Positions 41,909 to 49,788 of a stretch of 64,000 nucleotides of DNA are shown in pieces. The position numbers were made by a program, and so were the translations under genes. Source of the DNA: JBBRYW01 sp038253945. Its GTDB lineage: Bacteria > Actinomycetota > Thermoleophilia > Gaiellales > Gaiellaceae. The notes beneath the pieces were generated by a model. The model saw only the letters and a list, made by a program, of their open reading frames with translations, was not told the origin of the DNA and made no database searches. Numbering within the stretch: the first letter of the stretch is position 1; each line of letters opens with the position of its first letter. The stretch covers positions 34,150 through 98,149 of the forward strand of contig JBBSGR010000009.1 in assembly GCA_038253945.1 (NCBI GenBank). The letters are read 5' to 3'.

Positions 41909-42905
41909 GCGGCCTGAAGAGGAGGTGCGACACGAGCCACTCGCGCCCGCCGCGGTAGCCCCACAGCTCGGCACAGGCGAGGAAGAAGACGCGCCAGTTC
42001 GCGAGCCAGGCGCGGGCGCGGTCCTCGCCGTAGGTCTCGGCGAGCACCGGCAGCAGCAACGCCTCGTTCGAGTCGAGGCGCTTGATCCACGCCTCCGCGG
42101 TTCGTGCGTAGTGGCGGCCGCCAACCGCCCACCGGCGCTCGACCTCGAGATCACGCTGGAAATGCAGCAGCAGATCGTGCGACGGCATCAGCCCCGCCGT
42201 GAAGAACTTCCGGGCCATCCAGGTTCCCTCGTACGGATACGCGAACTGCCTGTGGCTGAAGACATGGACGAAGAGCTTTCCGTCGGGCTTCAGCCAGGAG
42301 GCGATCCTGCCGAGCAGCGCCTCGTAGTTTCGCATGTGCTCGAGCATCTCGACGGAGAGAATGCGGTCGAACCGGCGATCGGTGTCGAAGACGTTCGCGT
42401 CGGCCGTCACCACCTCCACGTTCGGGACGCCGCGCGACTCGATCAGCTCCCGTTGCGTCCGCGAGTTCGACACGGCCAGGATGCGGGCCTGTGGGTAGCG
42501 CTCCGCGAGCCAGAAGCTGAGCGACCCCCAGCCGCAGCCGAGGTCGAGCAGCTCCATTCCGTCCTCGACGCCGGCCCGCTCGCAGGTGAGGCGCAGCATC
42601 GCCTCCTCGGCTTCGGCGAGGGTCCCCACGCCCTTCGACCACAGGCAGGAGCTGTACTTGAGGCGCGGCCCGAGCACGCCTTCGAAGAAACGCGCGGGAA
42701 GCTCGTAGTGCTGCTCGTTCGGCTTGCTCACCTGATCCGCGATCGGCGAGCGGCGGAGCTCACGGACGAACGCCGTCAGTCGCTCCTGCTGCGCGGCGGG
42801 CCCGCCCCGGCGCTCGCTGCGCAGCCGAAGCGCGCAGCTCGCCCGGATGCCGAGCCGGAGCAGCGGGTCCGGAAGGAGATCGCGCTCGACGAGGGCTTCG
42901 ATCAC
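41898..42905 (-). CDS. Cyclopropane-fatty-acyl-phospholipid synthase-like methyltransferase (second copy)
   Basis: The protein is 335 residues from GTG 42905, which overlaps the DUF1295 stop (GTGA). The SAM site is MELLDLGCGWGSLSFWLAERYP. Then come VSNSRTQRE, SVEMLEHM, and FVHVFSHRQFAYPYEGTWMARKFFTAG. It is a CFA-type methyltransferase but lacks the N-terminal module and several motifs seen in the longer paralogue at 44331-45557. In known clusters such a second CFA-like protein acts at a different step from the first, for example desaturation or methylation in furan fatty acid synthesis. That role here is inference. Confidence 0.85.
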   Translation of the reverse strand: MIEALVERDLLPDPLLRLGIRASCALRLRSERRGGPAAQQERLTAFVRELRRSPIADQVSKPNEQHYELPARFFEGVLGPRLKYSSCLWSKGVGTLAEAEEAMLRLTCERAGVEDGMELLDLGCGWGSLSFWLAERYPQARILAVSNSRTQRELIESRGVPNVEVVTADANVFDTDRRFDRILSVEMLEHMRNYEALLGRIASWLKPDGKLFVHVFSHRQFAYPYEGTWMARKFFTAGLMPSHDLLLHFQRDLEVERRWAVGGRHYARTAEAWIKRLDSNEALLLPVLAETYGEDRARAWLANWRVFFLACAELWGYRGGREWLVSHLLFRPRES

Positions 42906-43705
42906 GCCGTCGCCTGCTTCTTCGGGAACCACGGAACGAAGGCGCTCGTCTCTTGCTGGTAGCGGCGATAGTCCTCGCCGCGGCTCCGGAGCGCCTGCTC
43001 CTCGGTCGCCGGAATCCCGGTCACGCGGAAGAGCAGGAAGAGCAGGAGGGCGGGCGCGACGAGTCCCAGCCACCCCCACGGCGCTGCGAGCGCGGCGAGC
43101 GCGAAGGCGACCCAGACGAGCCACTCGAAGAAGTAGTTGGGATGCCGCGAGAGCCGCCAGAGCCCTGCCCGGCACGTCTTTCCCTTGCTCGCGGGCTCCT
43201 TCCGCCAGCGCGCAAGTTGCAGGTCGGCCGTTGCCTCGCCTACCACGGCGACGAGCCAGATCGCCGCCGCCGCCCACTCGAGGCGCTCCAGCCCGTCGTG
43301 CGGGTTGAGCGCGATCGCGAGGAACGGCACGGCGAAGATCACGTCGAGGAGCGCCTGCGCCTGAAAGAAGGCGAAGAAGCGCACGTGCGCGGAGGCTCCC
43401 CAGCGGCTTCGTAGCTCCTGGTAGCGGCCGTCCTCCTCCTTGCTCCGGAGGACGCGGTTCACGAGCAGGTAGGTGCCTAGCCGCAGGCTCCAGACGGCCG
43501 CCAGCACGGCGATCAGAACGCGGTGGGCCGGATCGCCGTCGGCCAGCACGGCGTAGAGAACGGCAAGCCCACCGAGCCCGTAGGTCCAGCCGACGTCGAC
43601 GTGGCTCGCGTCTTTGCTTCGCACCTGAACGATCCAGAGAACGGCCATCATCACGCCCGCGCCCGCCGCGCCGATGCCGAGCAGGATCCATGCAGACGAG
43701 ATCAA
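42902..43705 (-). CDS. DUF1295 steroid-reductase-like membrane protein
   Basis: This 267-residue protein starts at TTG 43705 in a TTGA overlap with the plsC stop. It has about seven hydrophobic segments and the DUF1295 signature near the C-terminus: GLWRLSRHPNYFFEWLVWVAF, followed by FRVTGIPATEEQALRSRGEDYRRYQ. The family is related to 3-oxo-5-alpha-steroid 4-dehydrogenases and isoprenylcysteine methyltransferases, NADPH-dependent reductases or methylases of membrane lipids. In this operon it probably reduces or modifies an acyl intermediate. Confidence 0.87.
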   Translation of the reverse strand: MISSAWILLGIGAAGAGVMMAVLWIVQVRSKDASHVDVGWTYGLGGLAVLYAVLADGDPAHRVLIAVLAAVWSLRLGTYLLVNRVLRSKEEDGRYQELRSRWGASAHVRFFAFFQAQALLDVIFAVPFLAIALNPHDGLERLEWAAAAIWLVAVVGEATADLQLARWRKEPASKGKTCRAGLWRLSRHPNYFFEWLVWVAFALAALAAPWGWLGLVAPALLLFLLFRVTGIPATEEQALRSRGEDYRRYQQETSAFVPWFPKKQATA

Positions 43706-44334
43706 TCGAGCCAGACGTGGGCGGGCGGCCCGTACGGACGCCGAAGCTCGGCGATCGCGTCCTCGAGCTGCTTCGTCAGGTTCTTCGCCGCCGGAATGGT
43801 CGGGCGGGCGGCCGTGACCTCGATCGGCGGCGCGACGATGATCTTCACTTTCGGCAGGCCGAGCTTGACCTTGTGGGGTCGCAGGACCTTCTCGGTCCCG
43901 ACCATGCACACGGGGATGAGGGGCGAGCCGGTGACGAGCGCGAGGCGCGCGGCACCCCGGTGGTAGGGGCGTCGCCGGAACGGCTTCGACGTCCCTTGCG
44001 GGAAGACGCCGAGCACAGCTCCCTGCTCGAGCAGCTTCGCGCCGCGGCCCATCGCGACGGTGTCGCCTGTGCCGCGGTCGATCGGGAACGTCTCGAACGC
44101 GTCCATGACCGCGCCGACGAGTCGGTTTTCCCAGAGCTCGGCTTTCGCCATGTAGTGGATCGGGCGCGTGGTCGCGACACCGAGGACGAAGGGATCGATG
44201 AGCGACTCGTGGTTCGCCGCGAGCACGCAGCCTCCGCTCGGCGGAATGTGCTCTCCTCCGCTGACCTCGATCCGGTAGACGGTGCGCAGAAGCTCGCGGA
44301 AGCCGATGGTGTGCAGGACGCCGTAGAGGGTCAT
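43702..44334 (-). CDS. 1-acyl-glycerol-3-phosphate acyltransferase-like (PlsC)
   Basis: This 210-residue protein has the acyltransferase motif NHESLIDPF (HX4D), then FPIDRGTGDTVAMG, the glycerolipid-binding LGVFPQGTSKP (QGTS in place of the usual EGTR) and SPLIPVCMVGTEKV. It transfers acyl chains to lysophospholipids at the membrane. ATG 44334 overlaps the CFA synthase stop (ATGA at 44331-44334), and its own stop overlaps the DUF1295 TTG. Its presence in the operon suggests the modified fatty acids are placed into phospholipids locally. Confidence 0.88.
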   Translation of the reverse strand: MTLYGVLHTIGFRELLRTVYRIEVSGGEHIPPSGGCVLAANHESLIDPFVLGVATTRPIHYMAKAELWENRLVGAVMDAFETFPIDRGTGDTVAMGRGAKLLEQGAVLGVFPQGTSKPFRRRPYHRGAARLALVTGSPLIPVCMVGTEKVLRPHKVKLGLPKVKIIVAPPIEVTAARPTIPAAKNLTKQLEDAIAELRRPYGPPAHVWLD

Positions 44335-45557
44335 CGAGCCGTGGGGCGGGCGAGGACGAGCTGGACGTCGCGGAGCGAGCGCGTGCGGAAGGCGGCCTCG
44401 CAGTAGGAAAGGTAGAAGTCCCACGTTCGCTCGAAGCGCTCGTCGAATCCGAGCGCGCGCACCCGCTCGACGTTCCGCCGGAACCGCTCCCGCCAGCGGC
44501 GCAGGGTCTCGGCGTAGTGGGCGCCGATCTCCTCCGAGTCGCGCACGACGAGCTCCGACGAACGCGTGATCGCTCGCTGGAGCGCGCCGGGCGCGGGGAT
44601 GAGGCAGCCGGGGAAGACGTACCGCTCGATCCAGTCGGGGGTCGAGCGGTAGCCCTGCCAGCGCTCATCGGGTACGAGGATCGTCTGGACGCAGGCGAGC
44701 CCGCCGGGAGCGAGCAGCCGGTCGCAGGTGCCGAAGAACGTGCCGAACTGGCGCTCGCCGATCGCCTCCAGCATCTCGATCGAGGCGATCTTCGTGAACT
44801 GGCCCTCCAGCTTTCGGTAATCCTGCTCGATGACGCGGATCCGGTCGGAGAGGCCCGCGGCGGCCGCCCGGTCGCGTGCGAGCAGCGCCTGCTCCCGCGA
44901 GATGGTCGTCGCTGTCACCCGCGCTCCGTACTCGCCCGCCGCCGTCAGCGCGAACGAGCCCCAGCCGCAGCCGATCTCCAGCACATGGTCCTTCGAAGAG
45001 AGCGCGAGCTGGTCGCAGATCCGCCGCAGCTTGCGCTGCTGCGCCTCCGCGAGCGTGTCGTCGTCCCGCTCGAAGATTGCGCAGGAGTAGGTCATCGTCT
45101 CGTCCAGGAACAGCTCGAAAAAGTCATTGCCGAGGTCGTAGTGGTACTCGATGTTGCGGCGGGCGGCGAGGAAGCCGGTGCGCCGGTTCAGGCGCGGGCG
45201 GGCCGTCACGACCTGGCGTAACCAGCCATGGCGCTTCGCGGCGGCCTCCCTGTTTCTGAGCAGGAGCTCGAAGAACGCGACCAGATCGTTCGCGCGCCAC
45301 TCGCCCGCCGTGTAGGACTCTCCGAGGCCGAGCTTGCCCCGCGTGGCCAGCCGGCGGAAGAAGTTCGGGCTCTCGATCGTCACTTGCACCTCCGGGCCGG
45401 CACCGAAGCGGCGCGCGGAGCCGTCGGGGAGATTGACGACGAGCGCGCCGCCCTCCACGTGCGGGAGGACGTGCTCGAGGATCGCGACCGCCGCGCGGCC
45501 GAATGCGGCCCCGGGAACCCGCGGCTCCCTCCTGAGCGTTCGCTCGACGGCGCTCAT
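44331..45557 (-). CDS. Cyclopropane-fatty-acyl-phospholipid synthase
   Basis: The protein is 408 residues from ATG 45557. It contains an N-terminal module with the sugar/lipid-facing strand VQVTIESPNFFRRLATRG, the substrate segment IEYHYDLGNDFFELFLDETMTYSCA, the SAM site VLEIGCGWGSFALTAAGEYG, ASIEMLEAIGERQF and VFPGCLIPAP. This is the full CFA/mycolic methyltransferase set, so it adds methylene or methyl from SAM to an unsaturated acyl chain. The chosen ATG lies exactly 86 bp from the end of the DUF1365 gene, at the end of a coupling unit; an ATG six bases upstream is possible. Confidence 0.93.
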   Translation of the reverse strand: MSAVERTLRREPRVPGAAFGRAAVAILEHVLPHVEGGALVVNLPDGSARRFGAGPEVQVTIESPNFFRRLATRGKLGLGESYTAGEWRANDLVAFFELLLRNREAAAKRHGWLRQVVTARPRLNRRTGFLAARRNIEYHYDLGNDFFELFLDETMTYSCAIFERDDDTLAEAQQRKLRRICDQLALSSKDHVLEIGCGWGSFALTAAGEYGARVTATTISREQALLARDRAAAAGLSDRIRVIEQDYRKLEGQFTKIASIEMLEAIGERQFGTFFGTCDRLLAPGGLACVQTILVPDERWQGYRSTPDWIERYVFPGCLIPAPGALQRAITRSSELVVRDSEEIGAHYAETLRRWRERFRRNVERVRALGFDERFERTWDFYLSYCEAAFRTRSLRDVQLVLARPTAR

Positions 45558-45643
45558 TGGCATTCCTCACGCAGCTTGGGCGGCCGCGGAGCCGGATCGA
45601 CCGCGGCGCTGCTGCGGCGATCCCGGGCGCGTAGCGCACTCAT
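45554..45643 (-). repeat. 86-bp stop/start coupling unit with 29-codon micro-ORF
   Basis: ATGA at 45643-45640 contains the DUF1365 stop and ATGA at 45557-45554 contains the CFA-synthase start, exactly 86 bp apart. The micro-ORF begins MSALRARDRR and is 29 codons. This is a diverged copy: the middle and the 3' part differ, yet length and frame are kept. GAGGA lies just before the next ATG. Confidence 0.9.
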
Positions 45644-46389
45644 GTCCGCACCGATCCCTTCCCGGGCACGAAGGGCGGCTTGGGGTGGAAGGGCGTGCGC
45701 TTCGCCCAGAGCCTGAGCGCCTGCCAATGGATCAAGCCGATCACCTGCAGGGGCATGAGCGGATAGCGGACGAGAGCGCGCGCGAGCGTGCGGTTCGTCA
45801 GCGGCTCCCGCCGCCCCGCGAGCACGGCCTGCAGCGGCCGGCTCCCGTCGTCCGAGAGCACGTCGATCCGCGCGTAGACGCGCTCGCCAGGCTCGGAGAA
45901 GACGTAGCGGTAGCTCTTGTCGAGATCCATGAACGGCGATACGTGCAGCTCCTTGCGGTGCTCGTAGCTCGGCCCGTCGCCGCGCAGGAGCTGGGGCAGG
46001 CGCTCGCCGAAGGTGTTGTTCAGCTCGGCGACCATGCACGCGAGCTCGCCGCTCGGGCGGTAGCACCAGTAGAAGGAGACGGGATTGAAGACGTAGCCGA
46101 GCACGCGCAGCTGAGCGAGCATCACGATCCGCCCCCCGTCCAGCTCGATTCCGCGGTCGCGAACGAACGAGAGGACTTTCTCCTTGACCGGGAGCCCGTC
46201 GTCGGCGAAGTGGTCACGGTCATAGAGCGAGACCACGTTCGGCCGGTTGACCGAGAAGCAGAGCAGGCGCCGCTCCAGCTCCGGCAACTCGTCGAGGTCG
46301 AGCACGTAGAACAAGATCGGGTAGCGGAATGCGTTCTCGACCGGCGTGCGCCGGGCGTGCACGAGCGAGCCGGTGTAGAGGCCCGACAT
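45640..46389 (-). CDS. DUF1365 protein
   Basis: This 249-residue protein has the DUF1365 layout: SGLYTGSLVHARRTP, FRYPILFYVLDLDEL, MLAQLRVLGYVFNPVSFYWCYR, then ELNNTFGERL and KELHVSPFMD. The family almost always lies beside an FAD amine oxidase and a CFA synthase, as here, and is thought to act in fatty acid modification, but its chemistry is not established. ATG 46389 overlaps the oxidase stop by one base (TGATG). The stop is inside ATGA, the start of a coupling unit before the CFA synthase. Confidence 0.9.
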   Translation of the reverse strand: MSGLYTGSLVHARRTPVENAFRYPILFYVLDLDELPELERRLLCFSVNRPNVVSLYDRDHFADDGLPVKEKVLSFVRDRGIELDGGRIVMLAQLRVLGYVFNPVSFYWCYRPSGELACMVAELNNTFGERLPQLLRGDGPSYEHRKELHVSPFMDLDKSYRYVFSEPGERVYARIDVLSDDGSRPLQAVLAGRREPLTNRTLARALVRYPLMPLQVIGLIHWQALRLWAKRTPFHPKPPFVPGKGSVRT

Positions 46390-47606
46390 CACCACTCGAC
46401 CCCGAGTGCGGCGGCCGCTCGAACGCCGGCCGCCAGCCCGTCCTCGTGGAAGCCGTTTCCGTGGTAGGCGCCTGCGTACGCGGTGTGCCGAGGGCCCGTC
46501 AGGCGCGGCAGCTCGGCCTGCGCAGCGAGGCTCTCGAGCGTGTAGAGCGGGTGGTGGTACTCGATCCGGCGGATGATCCGCTCGGCGGCGATCTCGGCCG
46601 TGCGGTTCAGGGTGACGCAGTAGTCGACGTCGGTCTCGAGTCGCTGCAGCCGGTTCAGGTAGTAGGTGAGGGTGGGCCGCGTGAGACCCGTGGACTGGTA
46701 GTTCCACGAGGCGCGCGTGCCGCGGCGGCGAGGGAGGAAGCGCGCGTCGGTGTGGAGAACCGTCTCGTTCGCCGTATAGCCGAAGGCGCCCAGTACCCGG
46801 CGCTCCGCGTCGCTCGGGTCCGCGAGCAGCTCGAGCGCCTGGTCGGCGTGCGTCGCGATCACCACCTTGTCGAGCCGGCGCGTCTCGCCGTCGTCCGTCC
46901 GCAGCTCGACCCCGTCGGCGTCTCTGCGGATCGACCGGACTCCGAGCCCAACCCGAAGCCTGTCGCGGAGACGCCCCTCGAGCGCCTTCACGTAGGACTG
47001 GCTCCCGCTGCGCACCGTCTTCCAGCGGAGGCGGCCGAAGCCCAGCATCCCGTGCTGCTCGAAGAAGCGGATCGCGTACCCGGCCGGGAAATCCAGCGCG
47101 TGCTCGGGCGCCGTGGACCAGAGCGCAGAGGTGAGCGGGACGAGAAAGTGGTGTGCGAACCGGCGGGAGTAGCCGCGCTCGGCCGTGTAGCGGGCGAGCG
47201 TGTGGCGCTCGTAGTCGGTCTCCTCGAGCGACGGAAGCGCTGTCCGGAGCCAGCGCGCGATCTCCCACAGCAGTGCGTGAAACCGCGGGCTGAGAGCGTT
47301 GCGCGGAGCCGCGAAGGGCCGGCGGCCGCAGTACTCGAGCCCGCAGCTCTCGCAGCTGACCGAGAACGACATCTCCGAGTCCTGAGCCTGGACCCCGAGC
47401 TCGCGGAAGAGCCGCACGAGCATGGGGTAGTTCCGCTCGTTGTAGACGAGAAAGCCCGTGTCGAGAGCGAGGCCGGCATGCTCGACCGTGTTCGTGTGGC
47501 CGCCCGCGTAGCCGGCTCGCTCGTAGAGCTCCACGTCATGGGCGCGCGAGAGCACGTAGGCAGCCCCGAGGCCCGAGATTCCTGCACCGACGACGCCGAT
47601 CTTCAT
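46389..47606 (-). CDS. FAD-dependent amine-oxidase-like protein of the lipid operon
   Basis: This 405-residue flavoprotein has the N-terminal GVVGAGISGLGAAYVLSR dinucleotide fold, ERAGYAGGHTNTV, and a C-terminal FAD contact GAYHGNGFHEDGLAAGV. It is the first gene of the minus-strand lipid operon. Relatives are linked with DUF1365 and CFA synthases in bacteria that make modified (for example furan-containing) fatty acids, where an oxidase is needed. A CxxC-like pair (CESCGLEYCG, about 84-93) may bind metal or be redox active. The start faces the divergent desaturase across 56 bp. Confidence 0.88.
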   Translation of the reverse strand: MKIGVVGAGISGLGAAYVLSRAHDVELYERAGYAGGHTNTVEHAGLALDTGFLVYNERNYPMLVRLFRELGVQAQDSEMSFSVSCESCGLEYCGRRPFAAPRNALSPRFHALLWEIARWLRTALPSLEETDYERHTLARYTAERGYSRRFAHHFLVPLTSALWSTAPEHALDFPAGYAIRFFEQHGMLGFGRLRWKTVRSGSQSYVKALEGRLRDRLRVGLGVRSIRRDADGVELRTDDGETRRLDKVVIATHADQALELLADPSDAERRVLGAFGYTANETVLHTDARFLPRRRGTRASWNYQSTGLTRPTLTYYLNRLQRLETDVDYCVTLNRTAEIAAERIIRRIEYHHPLYTLESLAAQAELPRLTGPRHTAYAGAYHGNGFHEDGLAAGVRAAAALGVEW

Positions 47607-47607
47607 C

Positions 47608-47641
47608 GAACCGGTATTCGAACCGATTCGAATCCTGGTTC
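47608..47641. promoter_or_regulatory. Imperfect 34-bp palindrome between divergent lipid genes
   Basis: The half-sites read GAACC-x-G-x-ATTCGAA and its complement, with 14 of 17 positions symmetric per half. The core is TTCGAA repeated 10 bp apart. It occupies most of the 56-bp gap between the amine oxidase and the desaturase, so one regulator could control both directions. No regulator gene is adjacent. Confidence 0.65.
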
Positions 47642-47662
47642 CATCGCTATCGTCACCTGTTC

Positions 47663-48595
47663 ATGGAAACCGCAGCCCCGATCGCCACCATTCGCTCGCG
47701 TACGAGCCTCGCCAGCCAGGTTGTCACCCTGGTCGCCGTGGCTCTGCCGCCGCTCGGCCTGCTGTCGGCGATGGGACTTCTCTGGGGCGTCGCATTTCAC
47801 CCGGTCGACCTCGTCCTGCTCGCCACGATGTACGTCGTCTGCGCCTTCGGCACGACCATCGGCTTCCACCGCTACTTCACCCACCGCGGCTTCGACGCCA
47901 GGACGCCCGTCAAGGCGACCCTCGCCATTCTGGGCTGCATGACGATGCAAGGCCCCCTGACGCAGTGGGTCACCGATCATCGCAAGCACCACGCTCTCTC
48001 CGACAAGGAGGGGGATCCGCACTCGCCGCACGCGGGTCACGGCGACGGGCCCTGGGAGGCCGTGAAGGGCTTTGTCCACGCCCACGTCGGCTGGCTCTTC
48101 ACGCTGAAGGGGATGGAGCGCGGCCGCGAGTACGGGCGCGACCTGTACGAGGACCGGCTCGTCCGAACGATCGACCGGCTGTACCTAGTCTGGGTCGTGG
48201 TGACGCTTGGGGTTCCATTCCTCGTCGGGTACATGGTGGGAGGCAGCTGGCAGCGCGGCGTCGAAGCGCTCGTCTGGGGCGGCCTGCTGCGGATCTTCCT
48301 CTACCAGCATGCGACCTTCAGCGTGAACTCGATCTGCCACATGTTCGGCAGACGCGACTACCGCTCGCGGGACGAGTCGCGGAACAACTGGGTCGTCGCG
48401 CTGCTTGTCTTCGGCGAGGGTTGGCACAACAACCACCACGCGTTCCCGAGCTCCGCACGGCACGGCCTGCACGCCTGGCAATTCGACGTCTCGTGGTGGG
48501 TGATCCGCGCCCTCGAGCAGCTGGGCCTCGTCTGGAACGTCAAGCATCCGGCTGCCGAGCAGCTGGCGCGGCGGCGACTTCAGCTGGAGCTCTGA
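47663..48595 (+). CDS. Fatty acid desaturase (delta-9 type), lipid cluster
   Basis: This 310-residue protein is a paralogue of the desaturase at 37107-38063. The histidine boxes are HRYFTH, HRKHH and HNNHH, with GDPHSPHAGHGDGPWEAVKGF and TFSVNSICHMFG around them. It would supply the unsaturated chains that the CFA synthase of the divergent operon uses. The 3' end overlaps the convergent hydrolase gene by 16 bp. It shares the palindromic promoter region with the amine oxidase. Confidence 0.92.
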   Translation: METAAPIATIRSRTSLASQVVTLVAVALPPLGLLSAMGLLWGVAFHPVDLVLLATMYVVCAFGTTIGFHRYFTHRGFDARTPVKATLAILGCMTMQGPLTQWVTDHRKHHALSDKEGDPHSPHAGHGDGPWEAVKGFVHAHVGWLFTLKGMERGREYGRDLYEDRLVRTIDRLYLVWVVVTLGVPFLVGYMVGGSWQRGVEALVWGGLLRIFLYQHATFSVNSICHMFGRRDYRSRDESRNNWVVALLVFGEGWHNNHHAFPSSARHGLHAWQFDVSWWVIRALEQLGLVWNVKHPAAEQLARRRLQLEL

Positions 48596-49254
48596 ACCCG
48601 CTCGAGCTCGGCCGCGACCAGATCGACCCAGCGGCGGGCGCGCGGAAGTGGGGCGATGCCCCAGGGAGCGCGGACGGCGAGGCCGTGCAGGCCACCGGGC
48701 AGCAACGCGTAGGCCGTGTCGCGGACGCCGAGCTCTCGCGCGCGCTCGTACCCGCGCCTCGAGTTCTCGGGGCTGACGCCCGGAATGCCGGGCAGGTAGC
48801 GGTCGAGGGCACCGTGGACGACCGCGAAGCGCTTTCCGCGCAGGCCGGCGAGGTCGAGCCGGTCCGGAATCCACGGCGCGAGGCCGATCACCGTCTGGAC
48901 GCTCGGGTGGGACGCCGCCTTGATCGCGACCGCGCCGCCCATCGAGAAGCCGACCAACGCGGAGGCCTCGGCGCCGCTACCCGTCGCCGCGTCGAGCGCC
49001 GCGAGCGCATCATCGGCACACAGGTCGAGGCGGTTCCACGACTTGATCCTGTACTTCACCTCGTAGAAGCCGAGCTGCGGCAAGCGCGGCGCGAGGCGCC
49101 GGACGAGCCATTCCAGGGTGGCGCTCCACGTGCCGGGGACGTCCCGCGCTTGGCCGCCGTTCACGAGCACGACCGCCCGCACCGTCTCCGGGTTCGTTAC
49201 CCGGACCTCGGCCCCCGTCGACAGCCGGTTCAGCGCTGCTGTGGCGACCGTCAC
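48580..49254 (-). CDS. Alpha/beta-hydrolase-fold protein
   Basis: This 224-residue protein starts at GTG 49254, in a GTGA overlap with the preceding gene. Strand VRAVVLVNGG, nucleophile elbow VGFSMGGA (Ser), the acid region FAVVHGALDRYLP and His in LPGGLHG give a plausible catalytic triad. It resembles dienelactone-hydrolase/esterase proteins, but the substrate is unknown. It is co-transcribed with the small membrane protein upstream and converges on the desaturase, overlapping its end. Confidence 0.8.
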   Translation of the reverse strand: MTVATAALNRLSTGAEVRVTNPETVRAVVLVNGGQARDVPGTWSATLEWLVRRLAPRLPQLGFYEVKYRIKSWNRLDLCADDALAALDAATGSGAEASALVGFSMGGAVAIKAASHPSVQTVIGLAPWIPDRLDLAGLRGKRFAVVHGALDRYLPGIPGVSPENSRRGYERARELGVRDTAYALLPGGLHGLAVRAPWGIAPLPRARRWVDLVAAELERVQSSS

Positions 49255-49568
49255 TCGCGGGCGAGCGCGACGGCCCCGAGCGCCGCGAACGCCAGCGCGG
49301 CTACGCCGGCCGACCGCTTCCGGCGGCCGAACATGAGCGCGTCGCTGACGTCGTAGAGCATCCGCTGCGCGATGCCTGCGCGCGGATCGGTGCTCGCAAG
49401 GATCACGAGCGCGTTGCCGAGGTCGCGAAAGCCGACCTCCCGGGCGGTCTCCTCGGTCGAGTCGAGCATCCTCGCGAGCGAGGCGGGACGAACCACACCG
49501 AGGGCACCGAAGACCAGCGCGCCCCCGCCGAGCACGCGCGAAAGGCTGCGTCGAGAGGGAAAGCTCAC
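49251..49568 (-). CDS. Small membrane protein, function unknown
   Basis: The protein is 105 residues. It has an N-terminal hydrophobic stretch (VLGGGALVFGALGVV), a central conserved-looking segment (EVGFRDLGNALVILAST), and a C-terminal hydrophobic stretch (AGVAALAFAALGAVALA). This is the layout of small 3-4-helix proteins of the DUF4267 kind, but the match is not certain. The stop overlaps the hydrolase GTG. It is divergent from the metallopeptidase gene, with ~220 bp between them. Confidence 0.6.
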   Translation of the reverse strand: MSFPSRRSLSRVLGGGALVFGALGVVRPASLARMLDSTEETAREVGFRDLGNALVILASTDPRAGIAQRMLYDVSDALMFGRRKRSAGVAALAFAALGAVALARE

Positions 49569-49670
49569 GGCTGGAACCTACCTGGACGGGGGGTGTCTCC
49601 CAGCGGAGCGGCGCCGGGGGCGTCATCCGGCGCCGCTCGAAATCCCGTGCAATCATCTAGCTTTACAGAA

Positions 49671-49690
49671 CTCTTAGCCGCCTCTTAGCC
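49671..49690 (+). promoter_or_regulatory. Direct repeat, possible response-regulator binding site
   Basis: CTCTTAGCC occurs at 49671 and again at 49682, an 11-bp period typical of OmpR-family binding sites. It lies ~100 bp upstream of the metallopeptidase, which precedes an OmpR-type regulator gene. No -35/-10 boxes stand out in 49569-49788. Confidence 0.4.
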
Positions 49691-49788
49691 TCGCCTGTGA
49701 CTCTTGATCACGCCGTGTTCACCGGACGGAACGAGACCCCTACCGCTTCCCGCCGCGACACGGCTGGGCATCGCACGGCCCCGAGCCC

